Shown here piece after piece: positions 15,474 to 24,384 of a stretch of 38,541 bases of DNA. The DNA is from Myxococcota bacterium. GTDB taxonomy: Bacteria > Myxococcota_A > Polyangia > HGW-17. A program made the position numbers and the translations under genes. The stretch is taken from contig JAHITJ010000153.1 in the NCBI GenBank assembly GCA_018817795.1, positions 1 through 38,541 of the forward strand. Reading direction: 5' to 3'. The first letter of the stretch is position 1. The number at the start of each line of letters is the position of its first letter. Below the pieces are notes generated by a model, which saw nothing but the letters and a program-made list of their open reading frames with translations, made no database searches and was not told where the DNA came from.

Positions 15474-18188
15474 ATGTGGACCCAACTGATCTTCGCCGTC
15501 TCCCTGTTTGTTTCCACCAATCCTTCCCCCAGGGACGTTCAGGTCCAGGCCTCCAAGCAGGCCTGCGTCAAGGATCCCACGGCGGCCTGGATGCTCGCCA
15601 CCGCGGGGGAGGACACCTCCGGCTGCCTGGCCCGCGTGCCCGCCAAACTGAAGTTCTTCACAAAGGTAATCGAGGCCGAGCAATTGCGCAGGGACGGAAA
15701 GCTCGCCGAGGCCGCCGTCCTGCTGTCGAAGTCCTTCTCCGCCAAAGACGCAGCGCCGGTGCGGCGGTTGATCCTCGCCGAAATCCTGTTGTTCCTGGGC
15801 AAGGTCGACGAGGCCATGGGGCATGTGGATCGCATCGTCGATGACTACGGGCGCGAATTCATCGGAAAGACCGACTGGGAACTGTGGGCGGCGGGATCGG
15901 CAGCCGTGCTCAAGAAGGACTGGGAGACAGCCGAGGACGCGTTCGGGAAGCTCGACGAGGGGCACCCGGCCTTCGTGCCGGGCCAGCTCGCCGGGGGTGA
16001 ATACGACCGTGTCCGCGAATACTACACACGTTCGTTGCGACGGCTCCAGCGCGCCGTGGCCGCCGCTTCCTGGCATTCACCGGCGCTGGTGGCCGCAGCC
16101 AGGGCCCTGTTCGAAAATCCCTACGCAGAGACCTCCGGCGACGCGGTGGTCTACGCCCAGAATGCGATCGCTGCGGACAACCATGCCATCGCCGCCTGGC
16201 AACTGCTGGCCAAGGTCGCGATCTACGATCTGAAGTATGACGAGGCCACCCTGTACCTGGACAAGAGCGACACCATCTTCAAAGATCATCCCCTGACCCT
16301 GGCCTATCGCGCCTCGATCGCCCTGCTGCATGGCCGCGACGCCGTGTTCGCCGAGATCCTCGCCCGTGTCGTGAAGAACCACCCGCGGAACCTGGAGTTC
16401 TACATGGAGACGGGGCGCATCCTGAACCGTCACCACCGTTATCCGCTGGCCGTGGACCTGTTCCAGAAGGGCCTCAAGCTCGAGCCTGACAACGCCGCGC
16501 TTTCGGCCTGGCTGGGCATGTCGCTTCTGCGCGTGGGCAACGAGGGCGACGGCGTGTACCACCTTCGCCGCGCTGCGCAGGCTGACTCCGAGCACGTGAT
16601 GGCCAACAACGTCACGTACCTGTACACCAACCTCGTGTTCCCGAACTATGTCAGCGTCCGCAAGGGTCCGTTCCTGTACCGGGCTCCCAAGGACGAGTGG
16701 CCGGTCCTCTCGGTGCTCGTGCCTCCCGTGATGGAGGCCGCCTACGAGCGTTACCGGAAGGCCTACGGCTACACGCCGCCCGAGCCGATCCATGTGGAAC
16801 TGTATAAAAACCCCGCCGACTTCACGACGCTGATCGCCGGCCAGCCGGTGGACACGGGCATCCTCGGAGTCTGTTTCGGCCGGGTGATCGTGGCCCTGTC
16901 TCCCTCGGCCTCCCGGGCCAACTGGGCCATGGTGCTGTCCCACGAGCTGGCTCACACGTTCCATGTCGAGCAGACGCAGGGCCGCGTCCCGCGCTGGTTC
17001 ACGGAAGGTCTGGCCGAACTGGAGACCGCACGCTACAACTACGTCTGGAAACGCGAGATGAGCCGCGATCTGTACATGGCGCTCTCCGAACGTTCCCTGC
17101 GCGGGATTGCCACGCTCAACGAGGCCTTTTCTCACGCCAAGAACGAACTGGAGATGGTCACCGCGTACATCCATGCGACCTGGGTGGTACGTTACATCTA
17201 CCTGAACCACGGCTGGTCCGGCATCCGGAAGATGCTCGAACTGTACACCAGGGAGCTGCCGACGCCCGAGGTGATCGCCCAGGTCACAGGCTTCCCGGCA
17301 GCGGAGTTCGACCGGAGGTTCTTCGCGTACCTCTCGGCCATGTTCGCCCGCTTCAAGCCCCAGTTCCACCCGTCGTCGATCAAGTTCGCCGACCGGGAGC
17401 AACTTACGCGGGACCTGGCCGGCGGCACTGCCGACGCCTTTGGCCGCATGGCCCTGTCGCACCTTCTGGCCGGTGAGAAGGACGACTTCAAGCTGGTCAT
17501 GGACAAGGCGCGAAGGCTCGACGCGAAGAACCGCTGGGTGATGTTCTCCGAAGCGCTCTATGCGCAGTCCGAGCGCAACACGCCGCGCGCGCTGGAGCTT
17601 CTCGAGGAGCTGGTGCGCACTGGAAACGACGGCTTCGAGATCCGCCAGTATCTGGCGTTCCTCTACCAGTTGCTCAACCGGCGGGACGACGAGATCCGCA
17701 CGCTGGAGAAGGCCGCCGCATTCGACCCCGAAAACATCCAGGTGAGGATGCGCCTGGCCCTCCACTACAAGGACACGTCGCAGGAGGCCGGCTTCATCCG
17801 GATGCTGCGCGACGTCGCCCGCCGCAACGAGGGCGACTCGGGCGTGGTGCGCAAGCTGGTGGAGATGGGGGCCAAGAACCGTGACAACCGGCTGGCGGCC
17901 GAGTTCGGCCTCCAACTGCTGGACATCTCCCCCTTCCGGCAGGGAGAAGGTCCCCTGCAGGCGGCCACAGCCCTCTTCGCGCTCGGGCGCCCGGCCGACG
18001 CGCTGCCGCTTCTGCGCGTGCACCGCCTGGAGAACCCCGGGGACCGCCTGGGCCGCGTCCGCATGATGCTCGCCCGCGCGCTGGTCGCCGCTGGCCGCAG
18101 ATCCGAGGCCAGACCGATCCTCAGCCAGCTCGTGGCGCTGTTTCCGGGCATGACCGAGGCCCGCGAGCTGCTGCAGAAGATCAAGTGA
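15474..18188 (+). CDS. Exported TPR-repeat protein with gluzincin (peptidase MA-like) metallopeptidase domain
   Basis: 904 aa. The N-terminus is a short signal peptide (MWTQLIFAVSLFVS). Residues about 50-400 and 650-900 are TPR-like helical repeats (for example HYPLA-type units around DLFQKGLKLEPDNAALSAWL and IRTLEKAAAFDPENIQVRMR). Between them is a zinc-peptidase domain with HELAH (His490, Glu491, His494) in VLSHELAHTFHVEQ, followed by WFTEGLAE (Glu511/Glu515) as the third ligand region, as in peptidase MA family gluzincins. Known relatives are common in Myxococcota and related phyla; substrates are unknown. The frame is open upstream to 15231, but ATG 15474 coincides with the signal peptide and with the promoter spacing. 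Confidence 0.82.
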   Translation: MWTQLIFAVSLFVSTNPSPRDVQVQASKQACVKDPTAAWMLATAGEDTSGCLARVPAKLKFFTKVIEAEQLRRDGKLAEAAVLLSKSFSAKDAAPVRRLILAEILLFLGKVDEAMGHVDRIVDDYGREFIGKTDWELWAAGSAAVLKKDWETAEDAFGKLDEGHPAFVPGQLAGGEYDRVREYYTRSLRRLQRAVAAASWHSPALVAAARALFENPYAETSGDAVVYAQNAIAADNHAIAAWQLLAKVAIYDLKYDEATLYLDKSDTIFKDHPLTLAYRASIALLHGRDAVFAEILARVVKNHPRNLEFYMETGRILNRHHRYPLAVDLFQKGLKLEPDNAALSAWLGMSLLRVGNEGDGVYHLRRAAQADSEHVMANNVTYLYTNLVFPNYVSVRKGPFLYRAPKDEWPVLSVLVPPVMEAAYERYRKAYGYTPPEPIHVELYKNPADFTTLIAGQPVDTGILGVCFGRVIVALSPSASRANWAMVLSHELAHTFHVEQTQGRVPRWFTEGLAELETARYNYVWKREMSRDLYMALSERSLRGIATLNEAFSHAKNELEMVTAYIHATWVVRYIYLNHGWSGIRKMLELYTRELPTPEVIAQVTGFPAAEFDRRFFAYLSAMFARFKPQFHPSSIKFADREQLTRDLAGGTADAFGRMALSHLLAGEKDDFKLVMDKARRLDAKNRWVMFSEALYAQSERNTPRALELLEELVRTGNDGFEIRQYLAFLYQLLNRRDDEIRTLEKAAAFDPENIQVRMRLALHYKDTSQEAGFIRMLRDVARRNEGDSGVVRKLVEMGAKNRDNRLAAEFGLQLLDISPFRQGEGPLQAATALFALGRPADALPLLRVHRLENPGDRLGRVRMMLARALVAAGRRSEARPILSQLVALFPGMTEARELLQKIK

Positions 18189-18230
18189 GCCCTTCTTCGA
18201 CAACATTATTTTCTCCAGGGCATCCTTGAC

Positions 18231-18259
18231 TTGACTTGTCCGGTCCGGGTTTGTACCAA
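18231..18259 (+). promoter_or_regulatory. Promoter candidate for the Na/Pi cotransporter gene
   Basis: TTGACT (18231-18236, preceded by an overlapping second TTGACT), 17-bp spacer, TACCAA (18254-18259). Confidence 0.4.
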
Positions 18260-18312
18260 TGGGGACGTCGTCTGAATCCTTGATTCTACGCAACCAGGAG
18301 ATGAGGTTCCTC

Positions 18313-19974
18313 ATGGATTGGAGACTGGTCATTTTTCAGGTCGCAGGAGGTCTCGGGCTCTTCCTCATGGGCATGAAGATCATGAGCGAGAGCATGCAGA
18401 AGGCCGCCGGTGATCGCCTCAGGAAGATCTTGAAGATCCTGACGATCAACCGCTTCGTCGGGGTCTTCGTCGGCTTTGTCATCACCGCGATCATCCAGTC
18501 CAGCAGCGCCACATCCGTGATGACCATCGGCTTCGTCAACGCCACCCTGATGACCGTCGCGCAGGCCATCAGCGTCGAACTCGGGGCCGCGGTGGGCACG
18601 ACCGTCACAGGCTGGATCGTGACCCTGGACATCGCAGCCTACTCCATGCCCATCATCGCCACGGGCGTGATGATCACCTTTTTTTCCAAGAACAGGAGCT
18701 GGCAGTACGCCGGTGAGGTCCTCTTCGGTTTCGGGATCCTGTTCCTCGGCATGGAGGCCATGAAGCACGGCTTCGCCCCGCTGAAGACGCAGGAGGCCTT
18801 CCTGGACCTCTTCCGCTCCATCGATGGACACACCTTCGCCTCGATCCTGCTCGGCGTGCTCGTGGGCACGTTCACCACCGGTGTCGTGCAGTCCAGCAGC
18901 GCCGTCGTTGGCATCGTCATCGCGCTGGCCTCCCAGGGGCTGATCAACTTCGAGGGTGCGCTGGCCATCGTCATGGGCTCCAACATCGGCACGACCATCA
19001 CCGGTCTGATCGCCTGCATCGGCAGTTCAACCAACGCCAAGCGCGCGGCGTTGGCCCAGACCATCTTCAAGACCTTCGGCGTGGTCCTGATGCTCGTCGT
19101 CTTCTATCCGTTTGCTCATCTTGTCGATATGGTGACCCCCGCGAGCCCGGCGGACAACCTGACGGTCCACATCGCCATGGGACACACGATCTTCAATGTG
19201 ATCAACCTGATCGTCTTCCTGCCGCTGATCTCGACGCTGGTGAAGACGGTGACCCTGGTCTTCCCGGAACGGTCCACGGATGAGGAATCCCTGCCGGAGC
19301 ACTTCATCAACATCGACTACAACATGATCCACACTCCCTCCATGGCGATCCTGGAGTCCCAGAAGGAGCTGGCGGTCATGAGCGATGTCGTCGCCAAGAA
19401 CCTGGAACTCCTGAGCCGGGCCCCGAGGAGCACGGCCGCGGAGATTCAGCAGCTCTGCGACCTGGTCATCAAGAACGAAGACCGCATCGACAAATACCAG
19501 TACTACATCACGCAGTTCCTTCTGGCGGTCTCCTCTCACTCCCTGACGCTGAAGGACGCCTCCACCGTCGGCAACTACATCGGCCTGGCCCACAACCTGG
19601 AGAAGGTCGGCGACTTTTCCGAGAGGATCACCCAGAGCTTCGACAAGTTGTCCAGAAAGCATCTGGGGTTCAGCCCGCAGGCCCTGGAAAACCTGCAGAT
19701 CATCCTCGACGAAAATATCGCCTATTTCCACGAGTCGATGAACCAGTACAAGGGGGACCTGATGAACCCCGCCTACACCGAGAAGGCCCTGTCCAGGAGC
19801 ATCCGCCTGAAAAAGATGATCAAGGACGCCAAGAGCGATCACTTCGACCGGCTGCGGGAAAAGGCCTGCGAGATGCCGGTGGCGATCTACTACATCGACA
19901 TCCTGAACAACCTTGACTCGATGGTATCGGAGAACTTCAACATCGCCGAGATCGTGTCCGGCAAGAAATACTGA
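18313..19974 (+). CDS. Na/Pi cotransporter family protein with C-terminal PhoU-like domain
   Basis: 553 aa from ATG 18313 (GAGG 6 bases upstream; the MDWRL... start is usual for the family). ATG at 18301 is alternative. Two inverted NptA-type repeats are visible, each with the signature QSSSA: IIQSSSATSVMTIGFVNA and VVQSSSAVVGIVIALASQG, plus GSNIGTTITGLIACIGSS. Ten or so TM helices span residues 10-330. The C-terminal 220 residues form a helical PhoU-like domain. Expected role: sodium-coupled phosphate uptake or export at the inner membrane. It ends one base before the convergent thiI stop (TGATCA shared), with no space for a separate terminator. Confidence 0.9.
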   Translation: MDWRLVIFQVAGGLGLFLMGMKIMSESMQKAAGDRLRKILKILTINRFVGVFVGFVITAIIQSSSATSVMTIGFVNATLMTVAQAISVELGAAVGTTVTGWIVTLDIAAYSMPIIATGVMITFFSKNRSWQYAGEVLFGFGILFLGMEAMKHGFAPLKTQEAFLDLFRSIDGHTFASILLGVLVGTFTTGVVQSSSAVVGIVIALASQGLINFEGALAIVMGSNIGTTITGLIACIGSSTNAKRAALAQTIFKTFGVVLMLVVFYPFAHLVDMVTPASPADNLTVHIAMGHTIFNVINLIVFLPLISTLVKTVTLVFPERSTDEESLPEHFINIDYNMIHTPSMAILESQKELAVMSDVVAKNLELLSRAPRSTAAEIQQLCDLVIKNEDRIDKYQYYITQFLLAVSSHSLTLKDASTVGNYIGLAHNLEKVGDFSERITQSFDKLSRKHLGFSPQALENLQIILDENIAYFHESMNQYKGDLMNPAYTEKALSRSIRLKKMIKDAKSDHFDRLREKACEMPVAIYYIDILNNLDSMVSENFNIAEIVSGKKY

Positions 19975-21162
19975 TCAGGGGGATTCCCGGCGCGGTCCAT
20001 CTTCGGAGAATTTCACACACACGGCGTTGCGGGCGAGATCCAGCGCCATCGCGCGCAGATCCATGCCCGCCTCGGCACGCTCCACCTCTTCCATGTGGGC
20101 ATGGGTCTCCGGATGATCCGGCGCAAACAGCGTGCAGGAATCGGCGCAGGGGATGATCGAGGTCTCATAGGTTCCGATCTGCTGGGCCAGTTCGACGGTC
20201 TGGTACTTGTCGAAGCCCAGGAGGGGTCGGAGCACAGGGAGCGGGCTCGCCTGTTCGATGGCGATCAGGTTGTGCATCGTCTGGCTGGCCACCTGGCCGA
20301 GGCTCTCTCCGGTCACCAGGGCAAGCGCACGGTTGTCCTGTGCGATCAGGCCCGCGGTGCGCATCATCATGCGCCGGTACAGAACGGTGGCGAGCTTGTG
20401 CGGGCGGCACTCCCGCAGTATTTTCTGCACTTCGCCGTATGCCACCATGTGGAGCTTGTTCGGACCACCCCAGGGTCGCAGGACACGGCAGAGCGCCTCG
20501 ACCTTCTGCTTGGCCTCCTCGCCGACCCACGGCGGGGAATAGAACGAGATCGCGTTCACGGTCGCCCCGCGCTTGAGCATCATCCACAGCGCCACCGGAG
20601 AATCGATGCCCCCCGAAAGCAGCACCTCCAGGCGACCCGAGATGCCCACCGGCAGGCCACCGGGTGCCGCATGCCGGTTCACGCAGACGAACGACAGATC
20701 CTGGCCGGCGTGGATCTCCACCAGCAGGTCAGGACGGGTCAGGTTCACCGGGATGTGGCAGGTTTCGTGGATCACGCCGCCGACGTCGCGTTCGAGATCG
20801 AGGGAGGTGTACGGCAGCCGCTTGTCGGTGCGCCGGGCCTTCACGCAGAACGAGGCCGGTTTCTGCGGCAGCGCCTGCACCAGCGCCAGCGCCGTGTCCG
20901 AGAGGGTCTGGAACTGCGGCTCCACGACCACCGCAGGAGAGATGCTCGTGAGACCGAAGATGCGGGAGAGCACTCCGATCACCGCTTCCTGCTGCCCGGG
21001 CTCGCAGGTCACCGTGTAGCGACCGTGAAACCGGTGGAGCCGCACGTCCGCATGTCCGTGCAGGGCCCTGCGGATGTTCTTCTCCAGCTGGTTCATGAAC
21101 ATGTGGCGGTTGCTGCCCTTGAGGAAGATCTCTCCGATGCGCAGGACGAGGTGGGTTTTCAT
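19975..21162 (-). CDS. thiI: tRNA 4-thiouridine synthase ThiI (no rhodanese domain)
   Basis: 395 aa. N-terminal ferredoxin-like/THUMP region binds tRNA (LVLRIGEIFLKGSNRHMF, FGLTSISPA). The PP-loop SGGIDSPVA (183-191) binds ATP, and the conserved cysteine segment IIPCADSCTLFAPDHP (Cys339/Cys343) corresponds to the catalytic or disulfide-partner Cys of the core domain. The protein ends after this core: the C-terminal rhodanese domain of E. coli ThiI is missing, as in many bacteria and archaea, so the sulfur donor Cys must come from elsewhere. Product: s4U8 in tRNA. It is the last gene of a minus-strand run, 22 bases after arcC. Confidence 0.93.
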   Translation of the reverse strand: MKTHLVLRIGEIFLKGSNRHMFMNQLEKNIRRALHGHADVRLHRFHGRYTVTCEPGQQEAVIGVLSRIFGLTSISPAVVVEPQFQTLSDTALALVQALPQKPASFCVKARRTDKRLPYTSLDLERDVGGVIHETCHIPVNLTRPDLLVEIHAGQDLSFVCVNRHAAPGGLPVGISGRLEVLLSGGIDSPVALWMMLKRGATVNAISFYSPPWVGEEAKQKVEALCRVLRPWGGPNKLHMVAYGEVQKILRECRPHKLATVLYRRMMMRTAGLIAQDNRALALVTGESLGQVASQTMHNLIAIEQASPLPVLRPLLGFDKYQTVELAQQIGTYETSIIPCADSCTLFAPDHPETHAHMEEVERAEAGMDLRAMALDLARNAVCVKFSEDGPRRESP

Positions 21163-21184
21163 TTGGCCGCTTTCGAGAGGTGGA

Positions 21185-22153
21185 TTAGATGTGGCCGACG
21201 AAGTGGGTGCCGGAGGCGCCGCGGAGAGCCTCCTCGAGATGGTCAGGAGACGTGATCAGGGCGCGCTTGCCCCCGTCCTTGAGGAAGTTGAGCACGGCCT
21301 GGATCTTCGGACCCATGGAGCCCTCACCGAACTGGCCCTGCTTGTGGAACTCCTCGATCATGTCCATCGTGCAGGCGCCCAGCCCCATCTGGTTTTCCTT
21401 GCGGAAGTTGATGTAGACCTTTTCGACGTCGGTCAGGATGATCAGCAGCTCTGCGCCGATCTGGCGGGCCAGCAGCGCCGAGGACAGATCCTTGTCGATG
21501 ACGGCCTCCACACCCTCGTACCGGGCGTGACCGTTCTCGTCGACCTTGCGGATCACCGGGATTCCACCACCGCCGACGGCCACGACGATATGCCCCTCGC
21601 GGGCGGCGTCACGGATCGTATGGCGCTGGATGACCTTCAAGGGAATCGGGGAGGCCACGCGACGGCGCCAGCCGCGGCCGGAGTCCTCGAACACGTTCCA
21701 GCCGAGCTCCTTCTCACGTCGTTTGGCCTCCTCCTCGGACAGGAAAGGCCCGATGGGTTTGGTGGGACGGGAAAAGGCGGGATCATTCTCGTCGACGACC
21801 ACCTGCGTGATCTTGGTGACCACGTAGCGCTGCACGTTGCGGCGACGCAGCTCGTTGAGCAGCGACTGCTGCAGGATGTACCCGAGGCTTCCTTCGGTCA
21901 TGGCCACGAGCACGTCCAGCGGCTGCGGGGGGATCTCCTTGGCTGCCAGTTCATTCTGGATCAGCAGGGCACCCACCTGAGGGCCGTTGCCGTGCGTGAC
22001 GATGACGTTGTAATCACGCTCGATCAGCGTCATGAGCACGTTGGAGATGTTGCGGGCGCACAATTCGTGCTCCTCGATCGTGGCGGGCTCTCCATGACGC
22101 ATGAAGGCATGACCGCCCAGGGCGATGACGACAATGGGTTTTTCCTTGGACAT
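21185..22153 (-). CDS. arcC: Carbamate kinase
   Basis: 322 aa. Amino-acid-kinase fold with IALGGHAF near the start, THGNGPQVGALLIQNE, AVGGGGIPVI, AVIDKDLSSALLA and the late GSMGPKIQA motif, all standard for carbamate kinase, which makes ATP from carbamoyl phosphate in arginine, agmatine or purine fermentation. ATG 22153 follows GAGG; the frame opens at 22195 but the extra residues do not fit the family. No arginine deiminase or ornithine carbamoyltransferase gene is adjacent. It sits between an uncharacterised lipoprotein gene and thiI. Confidence 0.93.
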   Translation of the reverse strand: MSKEKPIVVIALGGHAFMRHGEPATIEEHELCARNISNVLMTLIERDYNVIVTHGNGPQVGALLIQNELAAKEIPPQPLDVLVAMTEGSLGYILQQSLLNELRRRNVQRYVVTKITQVVVDENDPAFSRPTKPIGPFLSEEEAKRREKELGWNVFEDSGRGWRRRVASPIPLKVIQRHTIRDAAREGHIVVAVGGGGIPVIRKVDENGHARYEGVEAVIDKDLSSALLARQIGAELLIILTDVEKVYINFRKENQMGLGACTMDMIEEFHKQGQFGEGSMGPKIQAVLNFLKDGGKRALITSPDHLEEALRGASGTHFVGHI

Positions 22154-22207
22154 GGGTACCTCACAGGGATAGGGGGATACGGTACCGGTCCGCATGGACC
22201 GGATGCT

Positions 22208-22924
22208 TTATTCCTCAGGGGACTCTACGGTCTCGGGGGTGGCCGGAACCCGCACCTTCACGACGGGAGGCAACTGGCTCGGAAACCACTGCACAAGCGG
22301 CGTGGCGATGGTCTTTCCGGCACGCAGCAGGCTCTCCACCTGCCGGTACAGGTTGTCGCTGGTTTCCAGTTCGATCCGGATCCCGAAGGCCAGGGTATGG
22401 TTCTCGCGATCGACCACGAATGCGAACACGCGGAAGTGACGACTGGACAGGAAATCAGGTGCGAAGCGCTCCACACCGGTCACCAAAAGGTGCGTGGGCG
22501 TCCACACGGGGAGATGCAGCGCCTTGAAGGCCACCGCCAGCCGGCCCCCGATGGCGTCAAGTTCCCGAAAGAGGGTGGTGTCCCGCTCGGGAATCTCGAC
22601 GTCCTTGAGTTTGCGCGTCTTCGCGGAATATGCATCGAAGGCGGCCTGGAAGAGCCTGTCGGAAAAGTCCCCGAAGTCGGATTCCAGGTTTCTCCAGCCA
22701 ACCCGATGGGACTGGCCGGAGGGACCCAGGTGCGTCAGGATCGAACCCGTCAGCGCGCCCGAGACCGTCGACTGGTCGCGCTCGGGAAAGCCGCGCACGA
22801 CCGGGGCGAACACGATCAGTTTCTGCCCGCGAGCGGGGGCCTTTTCCATGGGGGTGATCGCAGGCCGGCCACATGCGGCGACCAACAGCATCAGGGGGAG
22901 TAGGATCCGGATTCCCGTGCGCAT
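22208..22924 (-). CDS. Lipoprotein of unknown function
   Basis: 238 aa. Signal peptide MRTGIRILLPLMLL with lipobox VAAC (Cys18). The mature part is alpha/beta with KLIVFAPVVRGFPERDQS near the start, a central GWRNLESDFGDFSDRLFQAA stretch and a Pro-rich C-terminus (PATPETVESPEE). I do not recognise the family. It begins 9 bases after the stop of the upstream unknown gene and precedes arcC by 54 bases, so co-transcription with the two paralogous genes is likely. Confidence 0.7.
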   Translation of the reverse strand: MRTGIRILLPLMLLVAACGRPAITPMEKAPARGQKLIVFAPVVRGFPERDQSTVSGALTGSILTHLGPSGQSHRVGWRNLESDFGDFSDRLFQAAFDAYSAKTRKLKDVEIPERDTTLFRELDAIGGRLAVAFKALHLPVWTPTHLLVTGVERFAPDFLSSRHFRVFAFVVDRENHTLAFGIRIELETSDNLYRQVESLLRAGKTIATPLVQWFPSQLPPVVKVRVPATPETVESPEE

Positions 22925-22933
22925 GGTGACCGA

Positions 22934-23518
22934 CTAGTGTCTCTCGATGATGCGGTGGCTGACTGTCCAGTCACGCAGATACCGGTTCAGGATCTTGACC
23001 ATCCGGGTAATCGTCATCGAACCATAGACGTCGTTGGAGCCGGCATATTTGGGATCGCCGGACTTCAGGCGGATCTCCATGATATCCTTGAACGAGGTGT
23101 TCTCGGCCTCCTGCGTGCGACGGTCGGTGATGACGATGGAGTCCTTCAGGTAGCCGGCCGGGCCCTGCACAACGGTCATCTGGAAATCCAGGGGCACAGG
23201 CTCGCGGAAGTAGTAGCCGCGGATGACCAGGGTCACCTTCTGGACGGCCAGATGCAGCTCCAGCGCAAGGTGGTCCCAGCCTTCGGCCAGGAGTTCCTCG
23301 GAATCCATGGCCGGAAACAGGGGACGAATTTCTCCGGTGGGATGTCCGGTGTCGAACTCGAAAAAGAACTGGAAGTTGTTCTTCTGATAGAAACCAATCT
23401 GATGGATGCTCTCCAGGCCGGAAGCCTTCACGATGTCGGAGGCGGGCTGGAGCAGAGCCGAGAGCGGCAGATCCTGAATCGGGTTGCCATCCAGTTGGGT
23501 CGGGTGAATTGTTGACAT
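22934..23518 (-). CDS. Unknown protein, paralogue of the upstream gene (GWDHLA family)
   Basis: 194 aa, soluble, no signal or membrane segment. Shared features with the product of 23547-24107: GWDHLA (here EGWDHLALELHL) about two-fifths along, a beta-rich middle, then SF-DIMEIRLKSGDPKYA and a C-terminal helix (MVKILNRYLRDW). These common points at equal spacing indicate an old tandem duplication. I recognise no described family. The context is a run of five minus-strand genes. Confidence 0.7.
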   Translation of the reverse strand: MSTIHPTQLDGNPIQDLPLSALLQPASDIVKASGLESIHQIGFYQKNNFQFFFEFDTGHPTGEIRPLFPAMDSEELLAEGWDHLALELHLAVQKVTLVIRGYYFREPVPLDFQMTVVQGPAGYLKDSIVITDRRTQEAENTSFKDIMEIRLKSGDPKYAGSNDVYGSMTITRMVKILNRYLRDWTVSHRIIERH

Positions 23519-23546
23519 GGATTCATTCTCCTTCGAAGGGAGGGGA

Positions 23547-24107
23547 CTACGCCGAGCGCAGTTCTTTCACGTAACGGGTGACCATGGCGGCCACGCCTTC
23601 TACATCCAGCAGCGGATACTGATCAGAGAACCGCGCATAACGGGGATCGCCGCTCTTGGACCTGACCTGCATGAGGTCAAATATGGAGGTCGGCGGCATC
23701 TCGCCGTCATTCTTCTCGATGGTGAGCAGGTCCTGCTTGGTCTCATTCACCGCATTCCGGACCAGCGACGCGTGCACGATCAGCGCGTTGTCGTCGCGAC
23801 CGAACCGTCCCTGCAGATCGAGGGAAGCCAGGTCCTTCTCCATGTTGAGCGTGATGGCGAGATGATCCCATCCGTCCATGTTATAGCGTTCGGCATCGAG
23901 TTCGGGCACGGGAAATTCGACCGGAATGGTCGGAATCTTGGCAAAGCGAAAGAAGGTGCGGGACTTGTCGCCGATCGAACAGCGCACCTGGAAGGCGCGG
24001 GATGTATTGACCACCAGGGCGTTGCCCCAGTTGGGAAGTTCGTGCAGGGGAACCTTCGCTTCACGGTCGGTATAGCTCCCATCACCAGGACTGCGGAGAA
24101 TCGTCAT
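23547..24107 (-). CDS. Unknown protein, paralogue of the downstream gene (GWDHLA family)
   Basis: 186 aa from ATG 24107, which follows a strong AGGAGG; the frame opens at 24218 but that extension is unlikely. Soluble protein with DGWDHLAITLNM, SIFDLMQVRSKSGDPRYARF and a C-terminal helix (VAAMVTRYVKEL), all aligned with the 194-aa neighbour. First gene of the minus-strand run; 28 bases separate the two paralogues. No function can be assigned. Confidence 0.7.
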   Translation of the reverse strand: MTILRSPGDGSYTDREAKVPLHELPNWGNALVVNTSRAFQVRCSIGDKSRTFFRFAKIPTIPVEFPVPELDAERYNMDGWDHLAITLNMEKDLASLDLQGRFGRDDNALIVHASLVRNAVNETKQDLLTIEKNDGEMPPTSIFDLMQVRSKSGDPRYARFSDQYPLLDVEGVAAMVTRYVKELRSA

Positions 24108-24191
24108 ATTCGCCTCCTTTAAGACGCAGAAAAACGTAATACACCCTCGGCCGGACGCCTCGCTGCGGCATGGTCCGGATCGGGAGAACCA

Positions 24192-24220
24192 TGCATACCA
24201 AAGATCGTTCCCCGGCACAA
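24192..24220 (-). promoter_or_regulatory. Weak promoter candidate for the five-gene minus-strand run
   Basis: Minus strand TTGTGC (24220-24215), 17-bp spacer, TATGCA (24197-24192). Both boxes are poor matches. Confidence 0.28.
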
Positions 24221-24240
24221 GGATGGTTTTGGTGATTCAC

Positions 24241-24268
24241 ATGACAGGTCGAGTAAAAAAACTGTCAT
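24241..24268. promoter_or_regulatory. Long-spaced dyad ATGACAG-N14-CTGTCAT
   Basis: Perfect 7-bp inverted arms (24241-24247 and 24262-24268), half-sites about two helical turns apart, in the divergent region between two transcription units. Candidate operator for a dimeric regulator; the regulator is unknown. Confidence 0.4.
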
Positions 24269-24286
24269 TCCCTCCCGTTCCGGGGT

Positions 24287-24314
24287 TTGCATTTTCCGAA
24301 CAGTTGGGTATACC
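24287..24314 (+). promoter_or_regulatory. Promoter candidate for the DUF4156-like lipoprotein gene
   Basis: TTGCAT (24287-24292), 16-bp spacer, TATACC (24309-24314), 19 bases downstream of the ATGACAG dyad. Confidence 0.4.
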
Positions 24315-24384
24315 ACTTCAGACAAGTGATCCCGGGCCAGGACGTCCCGAGACTGGAAACCATATCCATAAAGAGGTGTATTTC

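Noticed and set aside
16077-18332. 751-codon open frame opposite the TPR/peptidase gene
   Set aside because: Same GC-driven shadow effect; the plus-strand protein has a signal peptide, TPRs and HELAH.
21074-22903. 609-codon plus-strand frame across arcC and the lipoprotein
   Set aside because: It covers two well-supported minus-strand genes and has no recognisable domain.
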